A DNA stretch of 64,000 bases from Pontibacter litorisediminis (GTDB lineage Bacteria > Bacteroidota > Bacteroidia > Cytophagales > Hymenobacteraceae), in assembly GCF_029360645.1 (NCBI RefSeq), contig NZ_JARDUA010000002.1, forward strand, positions 62,001-126,000. Direction: 5' to 3'. Under the pieces are notes generated by a model. It ran no database searches. It had not been told where the DNA came from and was given only the letters and a program-made list of their open reading frames with translations. Made by a program: the position numbers and the translations under genes. The first letter of the stretch is position 1, and each line of letters begins with the position of its first letter. Shown here piece by piece: positions 45,101 through 52,440 of the stretch.

Positions 45101-46572
45101 ACAACATCATGCTGCCCGACAGCAACGCCAACGAGCCGGGCAGCCACGGCTACATCCAGTTCAGCATCAAGCCAAAGGCAGGCCTGCCGGAGAAGACGGC
45201 CGTGGAGAACTTGGCCGACATTTTCTTCGATTACAACTCCCCTGTGCGCACCAACACAACCCTGAACCGCATCTACGACATGCCTTCGGTGGTGGACGAG
45301 GAAGTGCGGGTGCACCTGGAGGAGGTGCTGGCCACACCGGCCATTGCGGCTTTTGCGCCTGCGGCGGGTAAGTACGGCACGCAGGTTCTGATCTCTGGCA
45401 AGCGCTTTGCCCCCGAGGCCACGGCCAACAGAGTCTACCTCAACGGGAAGGCCGCCACCGTGGTCGGCGCCACCGACTCGGAGCTGCGGGTGCTGGTGCC
45501 GGAAGGCGCGTCCACGGGTCCCCTGAAGGTGGTGACGCCAGACGGTGGCGTGAGCGCAACGGAGGTGTTTGAGGTGTACCAGCCGCCGGTGCTGAGTTCC
45601 TTCAGCCCATCGGAAGGCCTGGTAGGCAACGTGGTGAACCTGCAGGGGCAGCACCTGCAGCTGATCGAGGCGGTCAAGCTGGGCAACCTCAACTGCGAGA
45701 TCGTTTATCAAAACAGCAACCAAGTATCGGTGAAGGTGCCCGCCGGAGCTGTGACAGGCACTTTCACCATCCTTACCAAAGGGGGCGAGGTGGAGAGCGC
45801 CTCCCCCTACTCGGTTTGGTACAGGCCAACCATCAGCAGCCTGAGCCAGGGGAGCGGCATTGTGGGGGATGTCTTCACCATCACAGGCGAGAATTTCACG
45901 GCGGATAAGGCCCGGCTCAATGTGCTTTTCGGATTGGTGCAGGCCCCGGTGCTGGAGGCGGGCCCGCAGCGCCTGGTGGTGCGGGTGCCGGAGCAGGCAG
46001 AGTCCAACGTGCTTGTGGTGGAGACGCCGGGCGGCGCAGCCTTCGCTCGGTTCGAGGTGATCCCGGGGCCCAGGTTCACGGCCATGCAGCCGGCGCAGGG
46101 AAGCGTGGGCACGGTGGTGGAGGTCAGCGGCCAGCACTTCGGCGTCATGGGGCTGCAGGACAAGATCACCTTTAACGGGCGGGAAGCCATCGTGCTGGAA
46201 ACCTCCGGTGACAAGTATAAGGTAAGGGTGCCGCGCGGGGCCACCACTGGCAAAGTAGAAATCACGGGGTACGGCGGCAAAGCCTACAGCACCGCTGATT
46301 TTGTGGTGGAAGGCCTCCCAATGGCCGAGGCTATCGTCATCTCACCCAACCCCAGCGATGGCAGATTTTACCTGGACCTGCACCGCGCCGACTTTGAGGT
46401 GCAACTGCTGCAGGTATTCAGCAGTCTGGGCCAAATGGTGCTGGAGCAACGCATAGCAGCCCCACGACCGGAAGCGCTGCAGGTACAACTGCCCCAAACT
46501 CAGGCCGGCATTTACCTGCTGCGCCTGCACACAGACCGCGGCCTGCTTACCTATAAACTGTACGTGCGCTAG
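42112..46572 (+). CDS. giant secreted mosaic protein: NHL repeats, SdrD-like, IPT/TIG domains, T9SS sorting domain
   Basis: A 1,486-residue exported protein. Residues 1-20 form a signal peptide. Residues about 30-490 hold NHL/beta-propeller repeats (TPVGVTVDETGKIYVANSY; DVAVGPDGSVYVADTGN). About 575-665 is an SdrD B-like domain (GTIFHDANSNNVQDAEEAGI). About 675-910 holds DUF11-like domains and 915-1057 a DUF7619-type domain (YDPNDKLVTPVG ... IRFQNTGTD). Four IPT/TIG domains follow at about 1075-1150, 1160-1230, 1239-1313 and 1319-1397. Residues 1405-1486 are a type IX secretion (Por) sorting domain (ISPNPSDGRFYL, GIYLLRLHTDRGLLTYKLYVR). It is therefore secreted or surface-attached, probably an adhesin or binding protein. 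Base composition changes sharply near residue 670, suggesting a fused origin. Confidence 0.93.
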   Translation: MRTALLLIAFLFLFHYSSHSQDALKTTSIIGHMLSTPVGVTVDETGKIYVANSYQVRVLNADGSFYKDILTANIPFWGRARAVATDAAGNLYVWDAYTFYLYKYDREGNLLHKFQNHLAGSFTSSYVEGIAVALDGSIYITDVTKHVVRKFSNNGEFLLEINSLNTPTDVAVGPDGSVYVADTGNKRIAKFNAAGQLLTAYSTPGSGAPAFGRPTGVEVSSNGIVHVADASNATVYTFNQDGEYRLNLNLPGVRSDENLGIGLDKDGNMYVTASGRLTGSPQHGKVFKLLPTGEREAIFGEPGPTQTGLRTAAMETDSLGHYLYIGNNASRKIEKYNRQGIKLTDIGNGSPQAEFGIIQDIVTASDGALYVLDSATVKRFSAYGSFVTNFEPIPANVAGKRPRLTAGLDHFLYVLVDGKVAKYNRAGKLLSVTTLAGVNTSYPNPIYQDIAVDATGNLYIIILLHSQGSPLDAVYEVNKYDPDGLLLLQYKTRGRYILEINIPKSIEVDKAGNVYVAGNSVEVFDTEGQLKGYLPVSANLISVNAAGSTVLAGALNDSQVLILKNNPDPAESFIAGTIFHDANSNNVQDAEEAGIKGIPVRVEPGSVFGFSDASGKYSVPVEHAGTYKVTQVLPTLDARSSITQLSPEGDLPHTATITAKGSTVAGMDFANRVTLSPHLSVSVSSTRRRRCFESTTTVRYVNSGFATAPDARVYVQLPAEVELLSADNPYTRQPDGTYVFAVGDLTAGQQGKVTIQDMVTCGDESVRGRTVCTRAWVTPSNNATTKPTPTVTIAGRCDAETGRIRFVLKNSGTADMEQHELLRKYRDGRLASSEQFKLAAGDSMVFWVPSMGSTWRLEADQPEGNGDNTTASVTLEACTAANASTTVTSGLVNLLPTDDEEAEVSEECVPITDSYDPNDKLVTPVGRTAENYTPTNTALKYKIRFQNTGTDVAYRVVVVDTLSEHLDLSTLQMGAASHAHRLEVSGKGRPVLTWTFDNIMLPDSNANEPGSHGYIQFSIKPKAGLPEKTAVENLADIFFDYNSPVRTNTTLNRIYDMPSVVDEEVRVHLEEVLATPAIAAFAPAAGKYGTQVLISGKRFAPEATANRVYLNGKAATVVGATDSELRVLVPEGASTGPLKVVTPDGGVSATEVFEVYQPPVLSSFSPSEGLVGNVVNLQGQHLQLIEAVKLGNLNCEIVYQNSNQVSVKVPAGAVTGTFTILTKGGEVESASPYSVWYRPTISSLSQGSGIVGDVFTITGENFTADKARLNVLFGLVQAPVLEAGPQRLVVRVPEQAESNVLVVETPGGAAFARFEVIPGPRFTAMQPAQGSVGTVVEVSGQHFGVMGLQDKITFNGREAIVLETSGDKYKVRVPRGATTGKVEITGYGGKAYSTADFVVEGLPMAEAIVISPNPSDGRFYLDLHRADFEVQLLQVFSSLGQMVLEQRIAAPRPEALQVQLPQTQAGIYLLRLHTDRGLLTYKLYVR

Positions 46573-46602
46573 CAGGTACAGCAAGTATAACACTAGTGTA
46601 TC

Positions 46603-46654
46603 AAGTATAAAGCAGAAGGGCCGGCGTTATTGCCGGCCCTTCTGCTTTATACTT
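46603..46654. terminator. bidirectional terminator with 23-bp perfect stem
   Basis: Two 23-base arms, AAGTATAAAGCAGAAGGGCCGGC and its exact complement, flank a six-base loop GTTATT. The outermost seven bases of each arm are the heptamer AAGTATA/TATACTT. It ends the giant secreted protein gene (plus) and the EcsC gene (minus). Confidence 0.9.
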
Positions 46655-46666
46655 GTGAGCTGCCGC

Positions 46667-47401
46667 CTATCTCTGCAGCTGGCCTTGTTCCTTCCAGCGC
46701 ATGCGGTAAGCATTCATGGCTGTTTCTCCTAATTTGGTGATGAGACGATAATTGACCACCGCCCCGATGGGCGCACCGATCACCGGTATCAACTGCGCCA
46801 TTTTTGCCAGGTCGATGTAGTCGCGGTACTCCTGCTGCAGACTGCGCCAGTCAAAGGCATTGATGTCTTCCGGCAGCAGCTCCTTCTGCGTTTCCCAGTC
46901 GGCCAGGTTCGTGTATACTTTGCGGCGGTGCTGCTGCGAGCTAAAGGCCAGTTCAAAAACGTGCAACAGGTACACCCGTTCGCGGTAGTCTTTCACATCA
47001 TATCCATAAAGCGCAGCAACGTCATAAAGCAGCTTCAGTTTCAGGGTGAGCAGCAGCGGGAAGTCCACCAGGCCTAGCAAAAAGCCGCCTGCACCTGTTA
47101 CGCCTCCCTCTGCCGCAGCGGCCTGCTGGTAGTACTTTATCTGCCCGCGCACCTGCGCCTCCCGTACCTCGAGCGGCACCTGCTCCAGCGGCTTCTGCGA
47201 AACGTATCCTGCCCCAAAAAGCACGCCCCGGATCATCTGCTTCATGGCCGCGGTAACGGCCTGGTGCACTTTCTCAGGAATAAAGCTGTTGAGCTTTACC
47301 TGCGCCCTATGGGAGAGCGCGTTGAACAGCGATGGGTCGCGCAGCATTTCGTGCTGCCACCGCCGCAATTCGTACAGGGCCTGTGCTTCGTAGGGAGACA
47401 T
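46667..47401 (-). CDS. EcsC family protein
   Basis: A 244-residue protein of the EcsC family (PF12787). The conserved core is AAAEGGVTGAGGFLLGLVDFPLLLTLKLKLLYDVAALYGYD, with glycine-rich hydrophobic helices, then LAQLIPVIGAPIGAVVNYRLI-like sequence near the C-terminus. The family is named after a Bacillus ABC transporter-linked gene, and its activity is unknown. It lies after mlaD on the same strand, but the mla terminator at 47463-47490 lies between them, so it probably has its own promoter. The gap also contains a tandem of AGTTAGA-type units. Confidence 0.9.
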   Translation of the reverse strand: MSPYEAQALYELRRWQHEMLRDPSLFNALSHRAQVKLNSFIPEKVHQAVTAAMKQMIRGVLFGAGYVSQKPLEQVPLEVREAQVRGQIKYYQQAAAAEGGVTGAGGFLLGLVDFPLLLTLKLKLLYDVAALYGYDVKDYRERVYLLHVFELAFSSQQHRRKVYTNLADWETQKELLPEDINAFDWRSLQQEYRDYIDLAKMAQLIPVIGAPIGAVVNYRLITKLGETAMNAYRMRWKEQGQLQR

Positions 47402-47432
47402 CTGGAGTTAGAAAGTTAGAGAGTTAGAGGGT
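47402..47432. repeat. short tandem units AGTTAGAR in the EcsC-mlaD gap
   Basis: The sequence GGAGTTAGAAAGTTAGAGAGTT then AGAGGG contains three 8-base units of AGTTAGAA, AGTTAGAG, AGTTAGAG. The 11-mer AGTTAGAGAGT is shared exactly with the prkA-yeaH gap. Confidence 0.6.
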
Positions 47433-47462
47433 TTGGTGGTGCTGTACTTTAGCTTTCAAACT

Positions 47463-47490
47463 ATAAAAGCTGGCTAGGGCCAGCTTTTAT
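47463..47490 (-). terminator. terminator of the mla operon
   Basis: The 11-bp stem ATAAAAGCTGG/CCAGCTTTTAT around CTAGGG lies between the mlaD stop and the EcsC start. On the minus strand it ends in TTTTAT. Confidence 0.8.
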
Positions 47491-47492
47491 AC

Positions 47493-48542
47493 TTACTTCA
47501 TCTCTTTCTCAGCGGGCTGTTGAGCAGGCAACTGTTGCTGCTGTTCCGTTGGCTGCTGCTCGCTGGCCTCCTCGGCGGCTTTACGCTGCTCCTTCTCCCT
47601 TTTCCTGAAGAAGCCTCGCAGCAGGAAGTTGCTTTGCAGCGCCTCCATGTTCTCGTCGAACTTCTGCGAGCTGGTTTCCAGGTTCTCCATGGTGTTCTGC
47701 AGCTGGCGGGCAAAGTTCGGGTCGTTCAGCAGCACCCCCACCGCGTTATTATCGTTGTTAAACTTGCTGCTGGCCTGCTCCAGGTTCTGCGCCATTTGCG
47801 TGGCCGACTGCGTGGCCTTCTCCAACTCCGCCATCGACTGCTCCAGGCTGTTGAAGACAGTTGTATCCGTCAGCAGCTCGTTTGCCAGGCTGCCTTGGGT
47901 GTTTAATTTGCTGGTGAAACGGCTCAGGTCGCGGGAGGCGCGCACAGCGTTGCGGGAGGTGTTCTCCAGGCTGGCCACCATACTTTTGAAATCCTGTGCC
48001 AGCGTTGAGTCCGTCAGGAGGGTACCCACGGTTCCCTTACCTTGCACCAACCGCTCACTAATCTCGCTGAAGTTGCCGGTAATGGTAGCCAGGTTCCGGT
48101 TGTTTTCCTGCAGCGTCTTCATAATGTCATCGGTGTTCAGGTTCGCCTCGGAGGCCAACAACGCGCCATCCTGCACAGGCGGCGCGGATGGGGTGCCGCC
48201 AAAAATCTCGATAATGCGGTTGCCGATAAGGCTCTCGGAGCTGATGCGTGCCTTGGAGTTCTGGCGGATGTACTTCTGCGCCTCCTGCTCAATGCTCATG
48301 ACCACCTGCACCTGCGACTCACCATAAAAGTTTATCCCTTTTACTGTACCTACCTTCACGCCGGAAAACCACACGTTGTTTCCCACCTTCAGTCCTTCCA
48401 CATCATCAAACACAGTACTTACTGTAATACTCTCGATAAAGCGCTTTTGCTGTCCTCCCAGCGTCAGTATACCTATCACAAAGATCACGATGGCGATCAG
48501 GACAAAGATGCCGACCATGATGGAACGCTTATTTTCTGCCAT
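47493..48542 (-). CDS. mlaD: MlaD family substrate-binding protein (MCE domain)
   Basis: A 349-residue protein with one N-terminal membrane helix (SIMVGIFVLIAIVIFVIGILTLGG, about residues 7-30). An MCE domain follows at about 38-115 (VSTVFDDVEGLKVGNNVWFSGVKVGTV). The rest is a long periplasmic helical part and a Gln/Glu-rich tail. MCE rings hold phospholipid while it crosses the periplasm. The sequence is longer than E. coli MlaD (about 180 residues), as is common in this phylum. It is the third gene of mlaE-mlaF-mlaD with nine-base gaps, and no mlaB or mlaC gene is next to it. Direction of lipid movement cannot be told. Confidence 0.94.
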   Translation of the reverse strand: MAENKRSIMVGIFVLIAIVIFVIGILTLGGQQKRFIESITVSTVFDDVEGLKVGNNVWFSGVKVGTVKGINFYGESQVQVVMSIEQEAQKYIRQNSKARISSESLIGNRIIEIFGGTPSAPPVQDGALLASEANLNTDDIMKTLQENNRNLATITGNFSEISERLVQGKGTVGTLLTDSTLAQDFKSMVASLENTSRNAVRASRDLSRFTSKLNTQGSLANELLTDTTVFNSLEQSMAELEKATQSATQMAQNLEQASSKFNNDNNAVGVLLNDPNFARQLQNTMENLETSSQKFDENMEALQSNFLLRGFFRKREKEQRKAAEEASEQQPTEQQQQLPAQQPAEKEMK

Positions 48543-48551
48543 TTTTATACT

Positions 48552-49325
48552 TTATTTAACAAAGTTATAGTCATAAAACATCTTCACCCGCTCATCATCC
48601 GAGTCAAACACTTCCTCAAAAGTGCCTTCCCGCTGAAACTGCCCGTCGAGCAGCATCACCACGCGGTCGCCCACGGCACGGGCGCAGGTAAGGTCGTGGG
48701 TGATGATGATGGCGGATGTGTTAAACCTTTCCTGCACCTCATTGATCAGGGCGTTGATCTCGATGCAGGTGATCGGGTCGAGGCCAGCCGTGGGCTCGTC
48801 ATAGAGCATGATCTCCGGCTTAAGAATAAGCGTGCGGGCAATACCAATGCGCTTGCGCTGCCCTCCGGAAAGCTCTGATGGCATTTGGTTGATCGTCTGC
48901 ATCAGCCCCACAGCGTCCAGCACAAAATGGATCAGCTCGTCGCGCTCAGCCCGGGTCATGTGCTTTTCGTGCCGGATCAGCGGGAACTCTAGGTTCTCAT
49001 ACACGGTCATGCTGTCATACAAGGCACTGTTCTGGAAGGAGAAGCCTACTTTCAGGCGCAGCTGGTCCAGGTCTTTTGCTTTTAGCTTGTCCACCTCCTC
49101 GCCAAGTACCCTCACCAGGCCCTCGTCGGGGCTCAGCAAGCCAGAGATGATCTTAATAAGCACTGATTTACCCGTGCCCGAGCGTCCCAGCACCACCAGG
49201 TTCTCGCCCTGGTAGAGGTCCAGGTCCACGCCTTTCAGCACCTCAAAATCATCAAAGGCCTTTTTCAGCCCCCTGATCTCAATTACCTTGCTATCGTAAT
49301 TTATGTTTGGATTGATCTTCTTCAT
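48552..49325 (-). CDS. mlaF: Mla-type ABC transporter ATPase
   Basis: A 257-residue ABC ATPase. Walker A is GRSGTGKS, the signature is LSGGQRKR, Walker B is IMLYDEPTAGLD, followed by an H-loop in IIITHDLTC. The pattern GRSGTGKSVLIK with the C-terminal FDSDDERVKMFYD is typical of MlaF-like proteins. It drives MlaE-mediated phospholipid transfer between the membranes. Stops and starts of the three mla genes are nine bases apart, showing a single operon. The start has no clear Shine-Dalgarno site. Confidence 0.95.
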   Translation of the reverse strand: MKKINPNINYDSKVIEIRGLKKAFDDFEVLKGVDLDLYQGENLVVLGRSGTGKSVLIKIISGLLSPDEGLVRVLGEEVDKLKAKDLDQLRLKVGFSFQNSALYDSMTVYENLEFPLIRHEKHMTRAERDELIHFVLDAVGLMQTINQMPSELSGGQRKRIGIARTLILKPEIMLYDEPTAGLDPITCIEINALINEVQERFNTSAIIITHDLTCARAVGDRVVMLLDGQFQREGTFEEVFDSDDERVKMFYDYNFVK

Positions 49326-49334
49326 ACACTCTGT

Positions 49335-50150
49335 TTACATCGCCCTGAACAGGTTGATCACCTGCAAGGCCAACAGTTCCTCAATAAACACCAGGAACAT
49401 AGCTGTTACCACCGACGAGTTGGCTGCCTTGCCCACCCCTTCTGTTCCTTTAGAGGAGTAGTAGCCCTTGTAGCAGCCCACCATGCCTATCGTAAACCCA
49501 AAAATGAAGGTCTTGATGATGGACGAGAACACATCGAGGAAAGTGATGGCCTCAAACACCTGCGTAATATAGGTGGTGAAGCTTGTCAGCTCGTTCTGGT
49601 TCACGTTTAGGTAGGCTCCCATCAGCGCCACGAAAATCGTGTACAGGGCTAGGGCCGGCACCATAAAAGTGGTGGCCAGCACCCGTGTCACCACCAGAAA
49701 GTTAAACGGATTAGTGGCCGATACCTCCATAGCATCGATCTGCTCGGTTACCCGCATCGACCCCAGTTCGGCGCCAATGTTGGAACCCACACGACCGGCC
49801 GCAATGATAGCCGTTACCAGCGGCGCCAGCGCCCGCACAATAGCGATAGACACCAGCGAGGGCAGCCACGAAGTGGCGCCAAACTCCGCCAGCGAGGGCC
49901 TGGACTGGTTAGTGAACACGATACCGATGATAAAGCCCGTGAGCGAGATGAGCGGCAGCGACCTGACACCGACCTCGTAACACTGCCTTATCACCTCCCT
50001 AAACTCGTAAGGCGGCACAAACACCTCCTTAAAAAAGCGGACATGGAAAGCATACACCTTGTACAGCTCCAGAAAGATGCGGTCTATCCTGCGCGATACA
50101 AAATACTGTCGCTTTCTTTCCGTGTCAGCCTTGTTATCCTTTAACTCCAT
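49335..50150 (-). CDS. mlaE: MlaE family phospholipid permease
   Basis: A 271-residue integral membrane protein with about five helices. The family motifs are visible: SLPLISLTGFIIGIVFTNQS, LAPLVTAIIAAGRVGSNIGAELGSMRVTEQIDAMEV and FGFTIGMVGCYKGYYSSKGTEGVGKAANSSVV. The RVGSNIGAELGSM block is the coupling helix that touches the ATPase MlaF. It is the first gene of the mla operon and is transcribed away from the DUF4126 gene. Length is normal. The likely role is keeping phospholipid out of the outer leaflet of the outer membrane. Confidence 0.96.
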   Translation of the reverse strand: MELKDNKADTERKRQYFVSRRIDRIFLELYKVYAFHVRFFKEVFVPPYEFREVIRQCYEVGVRSLPLISLTGFIIGIVFTNQSRPSLAEFGATSWLPSLVSIAIVRALAPLVTAIIAAGRVGSNIGAELGSMRVTEQIDAMEVSATNPFNFLVVTRVLATTFMVPALALYTIFVALMGAYLNVNQNELTSFTTYITQVFEAITFLDVFSSIIKTFIFGFTIGMVGCYKGYYSSKGTEGVGKAANSSVVTAMFLVFIEELLALQVINLFRAM

Positions 50151-50447
50151 TAAAAGTTCTTATACAGATTTTCCCGTGGACTAACCACGTGTACGTAACG
50201 AATAGCTAAATTAAGTATTTTTAATATAGGCAAAGGTTAATTATTTTCTTTGCATTGTAGCTATACCTATACGCCTTTTGCACCAAACTGTGTTTAGCCA
50301 TTGCTTGTTTATTATTTGTTGCAGGGGCATGCGCAGCAAGAGGAGGGGCAAAGTAACGTGCCACATGCAGGCGCCATCCTTACGCAGCCGGCATGCCACC
50401 TTAGCCGTACACGGGTGTATGTTTTACAAAAATTTAAGACGAGACAA
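50151..50447. other. intergenic region between divergent genes
   Basis: About 300 bases that should hold the promoters of mlaE (minus) and the DUF4126 gene (plus). A small hairpin, CGTGG/CCACG, lies at about 50175-50190. The sequence 50200-50270 is AT-rich. On the minus strand the word TTAACCTTTG at about 50231-50240 is near the -7 consensus with one extra base. No gene was seen. Confidence 0.4.
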
Positions 50448-50915
50448 ATGAAAGTACTGTATAAAGCGCTAGCCATGGGTGCGCTGGCAGGCATGCGCAG
50501 CTTATCCGCCCCAGCCCTGTTGAGCCACGTCCTGCTGGACCAAAAAAACGGGGCATTGGCCAACACCCCGCTCAGGTTCCTGCAAAACAAGTACGTAGCC
50601 AACACGCTTGCCGGGCTCGCCGCCACCGAGCTGCTGGGCGATAAACTTCCCGCCGCGCCGGACCGCACGGTGGTGTCGTCGCTGCTGATGCGGGCAGCCT
50701 CCGGAGCGGTGGTGGGCGCTGCTGTATATGGCAGCAGGCACAGGAGCCTTGCTGAAGGAGCCGCCCTAGGTGCAGCGGCGGCTGTAGCGGCTACCTATGC
50801 CAGTTTCTACCTCCGTAAAACGCTCTGTGAAAAAACCAGCCTGGCTGATCCGGTGATCGGCGCCCTGGAGGATGCCCTGGTTTTAACCGGCGGCCTGCAG
50901 GCGGCAAAGGCGTAA
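50448..50915 (+). CDS. DUF4126 family membrane-associated protein
   Basis: A 155-residue, glycine- and alanine-rich protein. The N-terminus MKVLYKALAMGALAGMRSLSAPALLS matches the DUF4126 pattern of a hydrophobic helix followed by RSxxxPAL. Further hydrophobic helices are NTLAGLAATELLGDKL, AASGAVVGAAVYG and EGAALGAAAAVAATYASFYLRK. DUF4126 proteins are small membrane proteins of unknown role. I chose the ATG at 50448; the longer frame upstream contains no helix and lacks a start site. It is a single gene. Confidence 0.82.
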   Translation: MKVLYKALAMGALAGMRSLSAPALLSHVLLDQKNGALANTPLRFLQNKYVANTLAGLAATELLGDKLPAAPDRTVVSSLLMRAASGAVVGAAVYGSRHRSLAEGAALGAAAAVAATYASFYLRKTLCEKTSLADPVIGALEDALVLTGGLQAAKA

Positions 50916-51068
50916 TTAGATTATATTTATACTTACATTGCTGCTTCTGCACAGAGAAGTATAGCAAACAAGTTACCCGGCACGTTATACTTCGCGTAAA
51001 AGTGCTGCAGCCACCTTGACAAGGGGCCGCGAAATAGCTATACTTAAGCAGACATTTAAAATAAAACT

Positions 51069-52235
51069 ATGCCCAAAATATTGATCATAGACGACGAAAG
51101 GGCCATCCGAAGCACCCTTAAGGAGATCCTGGAGTTCGAGAACTATAACGTGGACGAGGCGGAGGACGGCGAGAAAGGCCTGCAGCTGCTCAGCAAATCC
51201 AAGTATGATGTGGTGCTCTGCGATATTAAAATGCCCGGTATGGATGGCATTGAGGTGCTGGAGAAAGCCATGGAGCAAACACCTGACACGCCCTTTATCA
51301 TGATATCCGCCCACGGTACCATAGACACGGCCGTGGATGCCACCAAAAAGGGCGCTTACGACTTTCTGCAAAAACCACCAGACCTAAACCGCCTGCTGGT
51401 GACGGTACGTAACGCCCTGGACAAATCAAACCTGGTGACGGAAACCAAGATCCTGAAGAAGAAGATATCCAAGACTTACGAGATGGTAGGTGCCTCCCCT
51501 GCCCTTGGCCGCGTGAAGCAGGCTATTGAGAAAGTAGCTCCTACCGATGCACGCGTGCTGATCACGGGTCCGAACGGATCGGGCAAGGAACTGGTGGCCC
51601 GCGCTATCCACGAGCACAGCAACCGCGCCCAAGGGCCGTTGATTGAGGTAAACTGCGCCGCTATCCCAAGCGAGCTTATCGAGAGCGAGCTTTTTGGGCA
51701 TGAGAAGGGCTCTTTTACCTCTGCTGTGAAACAGCGCATCGGCAAGTTTGAGCAGGCCAACGGCGGCACTTTGTTCCTGGATGAGGTGGGCGACATGAGT
51801 CTCTCGGCACAGGCCAAAGTGCTGCGCGCACTGCAGGAGCACAAAATCACGCGTGTGGGCGGCGACAAGGATATTCAGGTGGACGTGCGGGTAGTGGCTG
51901 CCACCAACAAAAACCTGCTGGAGGAGATTGAAGCCAGAAACTTCCGCGAAGACCTGTACCACCGTCTGGGCGTGATTCTGATACATGTGCCGCCGCTGAA
52001 CGAACGCCGCGAAGATATCCCGGACCTGGTGCAGAAGTTTCTCAACGACATTGCTAACGACTACGGCAACAAGCCTAAAACCATTACGCAGGAGGCGCTG
52101 GAGTACCTGCAAGGCCTGGACTGGCGCGGCAACGTGCGTGAGCTGCGCAACGTCGTGGAGCGCCTCGTGATCATGAGTGGCTCAGAAATTACGGCCGAAG
52201 ACGCCAAAGCCTACGCCAGACCGGTAGTTGCTTAA
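51069..52235 (+). CDS. NtrC-type response regulator without DNA-binding domain and with altered GAFTGA loop
   Basis: A 388-residue regulator: an N-terminal receiver domain (phospho-acceptor Asp52 in VVLCDIKMPG, switch Ser/Thr ISAHGT, Lys in FLQKPP), then a sigma-54 AAA+ domain. Walker A is GPNGSGKE (167-174) instead of the usual GETGTGKE, Walker B is GGTLFLDEVGD, and the arginine finger region VVERLVIMSG is kept. The loop that touches sigma-54 reads GSFTSA (214-219), not GAFTGA. The protein ends after the AAA+ domain (about residue 388), so no Fis-type HTH is present. A signal-responsive ATPase role is inferred; it may not activate sigma-54 in the usual way. No histidine kinase gene is beside it. 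Confidence 0.9.
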   Translation: MPKILIIDDERAIRSTLKEILEFENYNVDEAEDGEKGLQLLSKSKYDVVLCDIKMPGMDGIEVLEKAMEQTPDTPFIMISAHGTIDTAVDATKKGAYDFLQKPPDLNRLLVTVRNALDKSNLVTETKILKKKISKTYEMVGASPALGRVKQAIEKVAPTDARVLITGPNGSGKELVARAIHEHSNRAQGPLIEVNCAAIPSELIESELFGHEKGSFTSAVKQRIGKFEQANGGTLFLDEVGDMSLSAQAKVLRALQEHKITRVGGDKDIQVDVRVVAATNKNLLEEIEARNFREDLYHRLGVILIHVPPLNERREDIPDLVQKFLNDIANDYGNKPKTITQEALEYLQGLDWRGNVRELRNVVERLVIMSGSEITAEDAKAYARPVVA

Positions 52236-52261
52236 GCTAAAATGAAATTGAAAGTTAACAG

Positions 52262-52297
52262 AACAGGCCCCGGCAAAAGCTTTTGCCGGGGCCTGTT
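52262..52297 (+). terminator. 36-bp perfect palindrome, terminator
   Basis: Two 18-base arms, AACAGGCCCCGGCAAAAG and its exact complement, meet at AAGCTT without a loop, 26 bases after the regulator stop. The T-run is weak (TTGCATACTTG), so it may act as a protective 3' hairpin or terminator. Confidence 0.75.
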
Positions 52298-52440
52298 GCA
52301 TACTTGCCCACTAATTGGCTGTAATACCATGTAATTGAAAATAATCCTTCCTTGAACTTAATGCACAAGTATGAATGCACCTCAGAGCTACGCTCAATAG
52401 CTCCTAGATCGCGTGCTGGCTAGTTCAGAGGAGGGTATAC
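52298..52440. other. intergenic sequence before repeat copy 3
   Basis: About 140 bases of AT-rich then mixed sequence between the regulator's palindrome and the head of repeat copy 3. Nothing recognisable. Confidence 0.35.
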
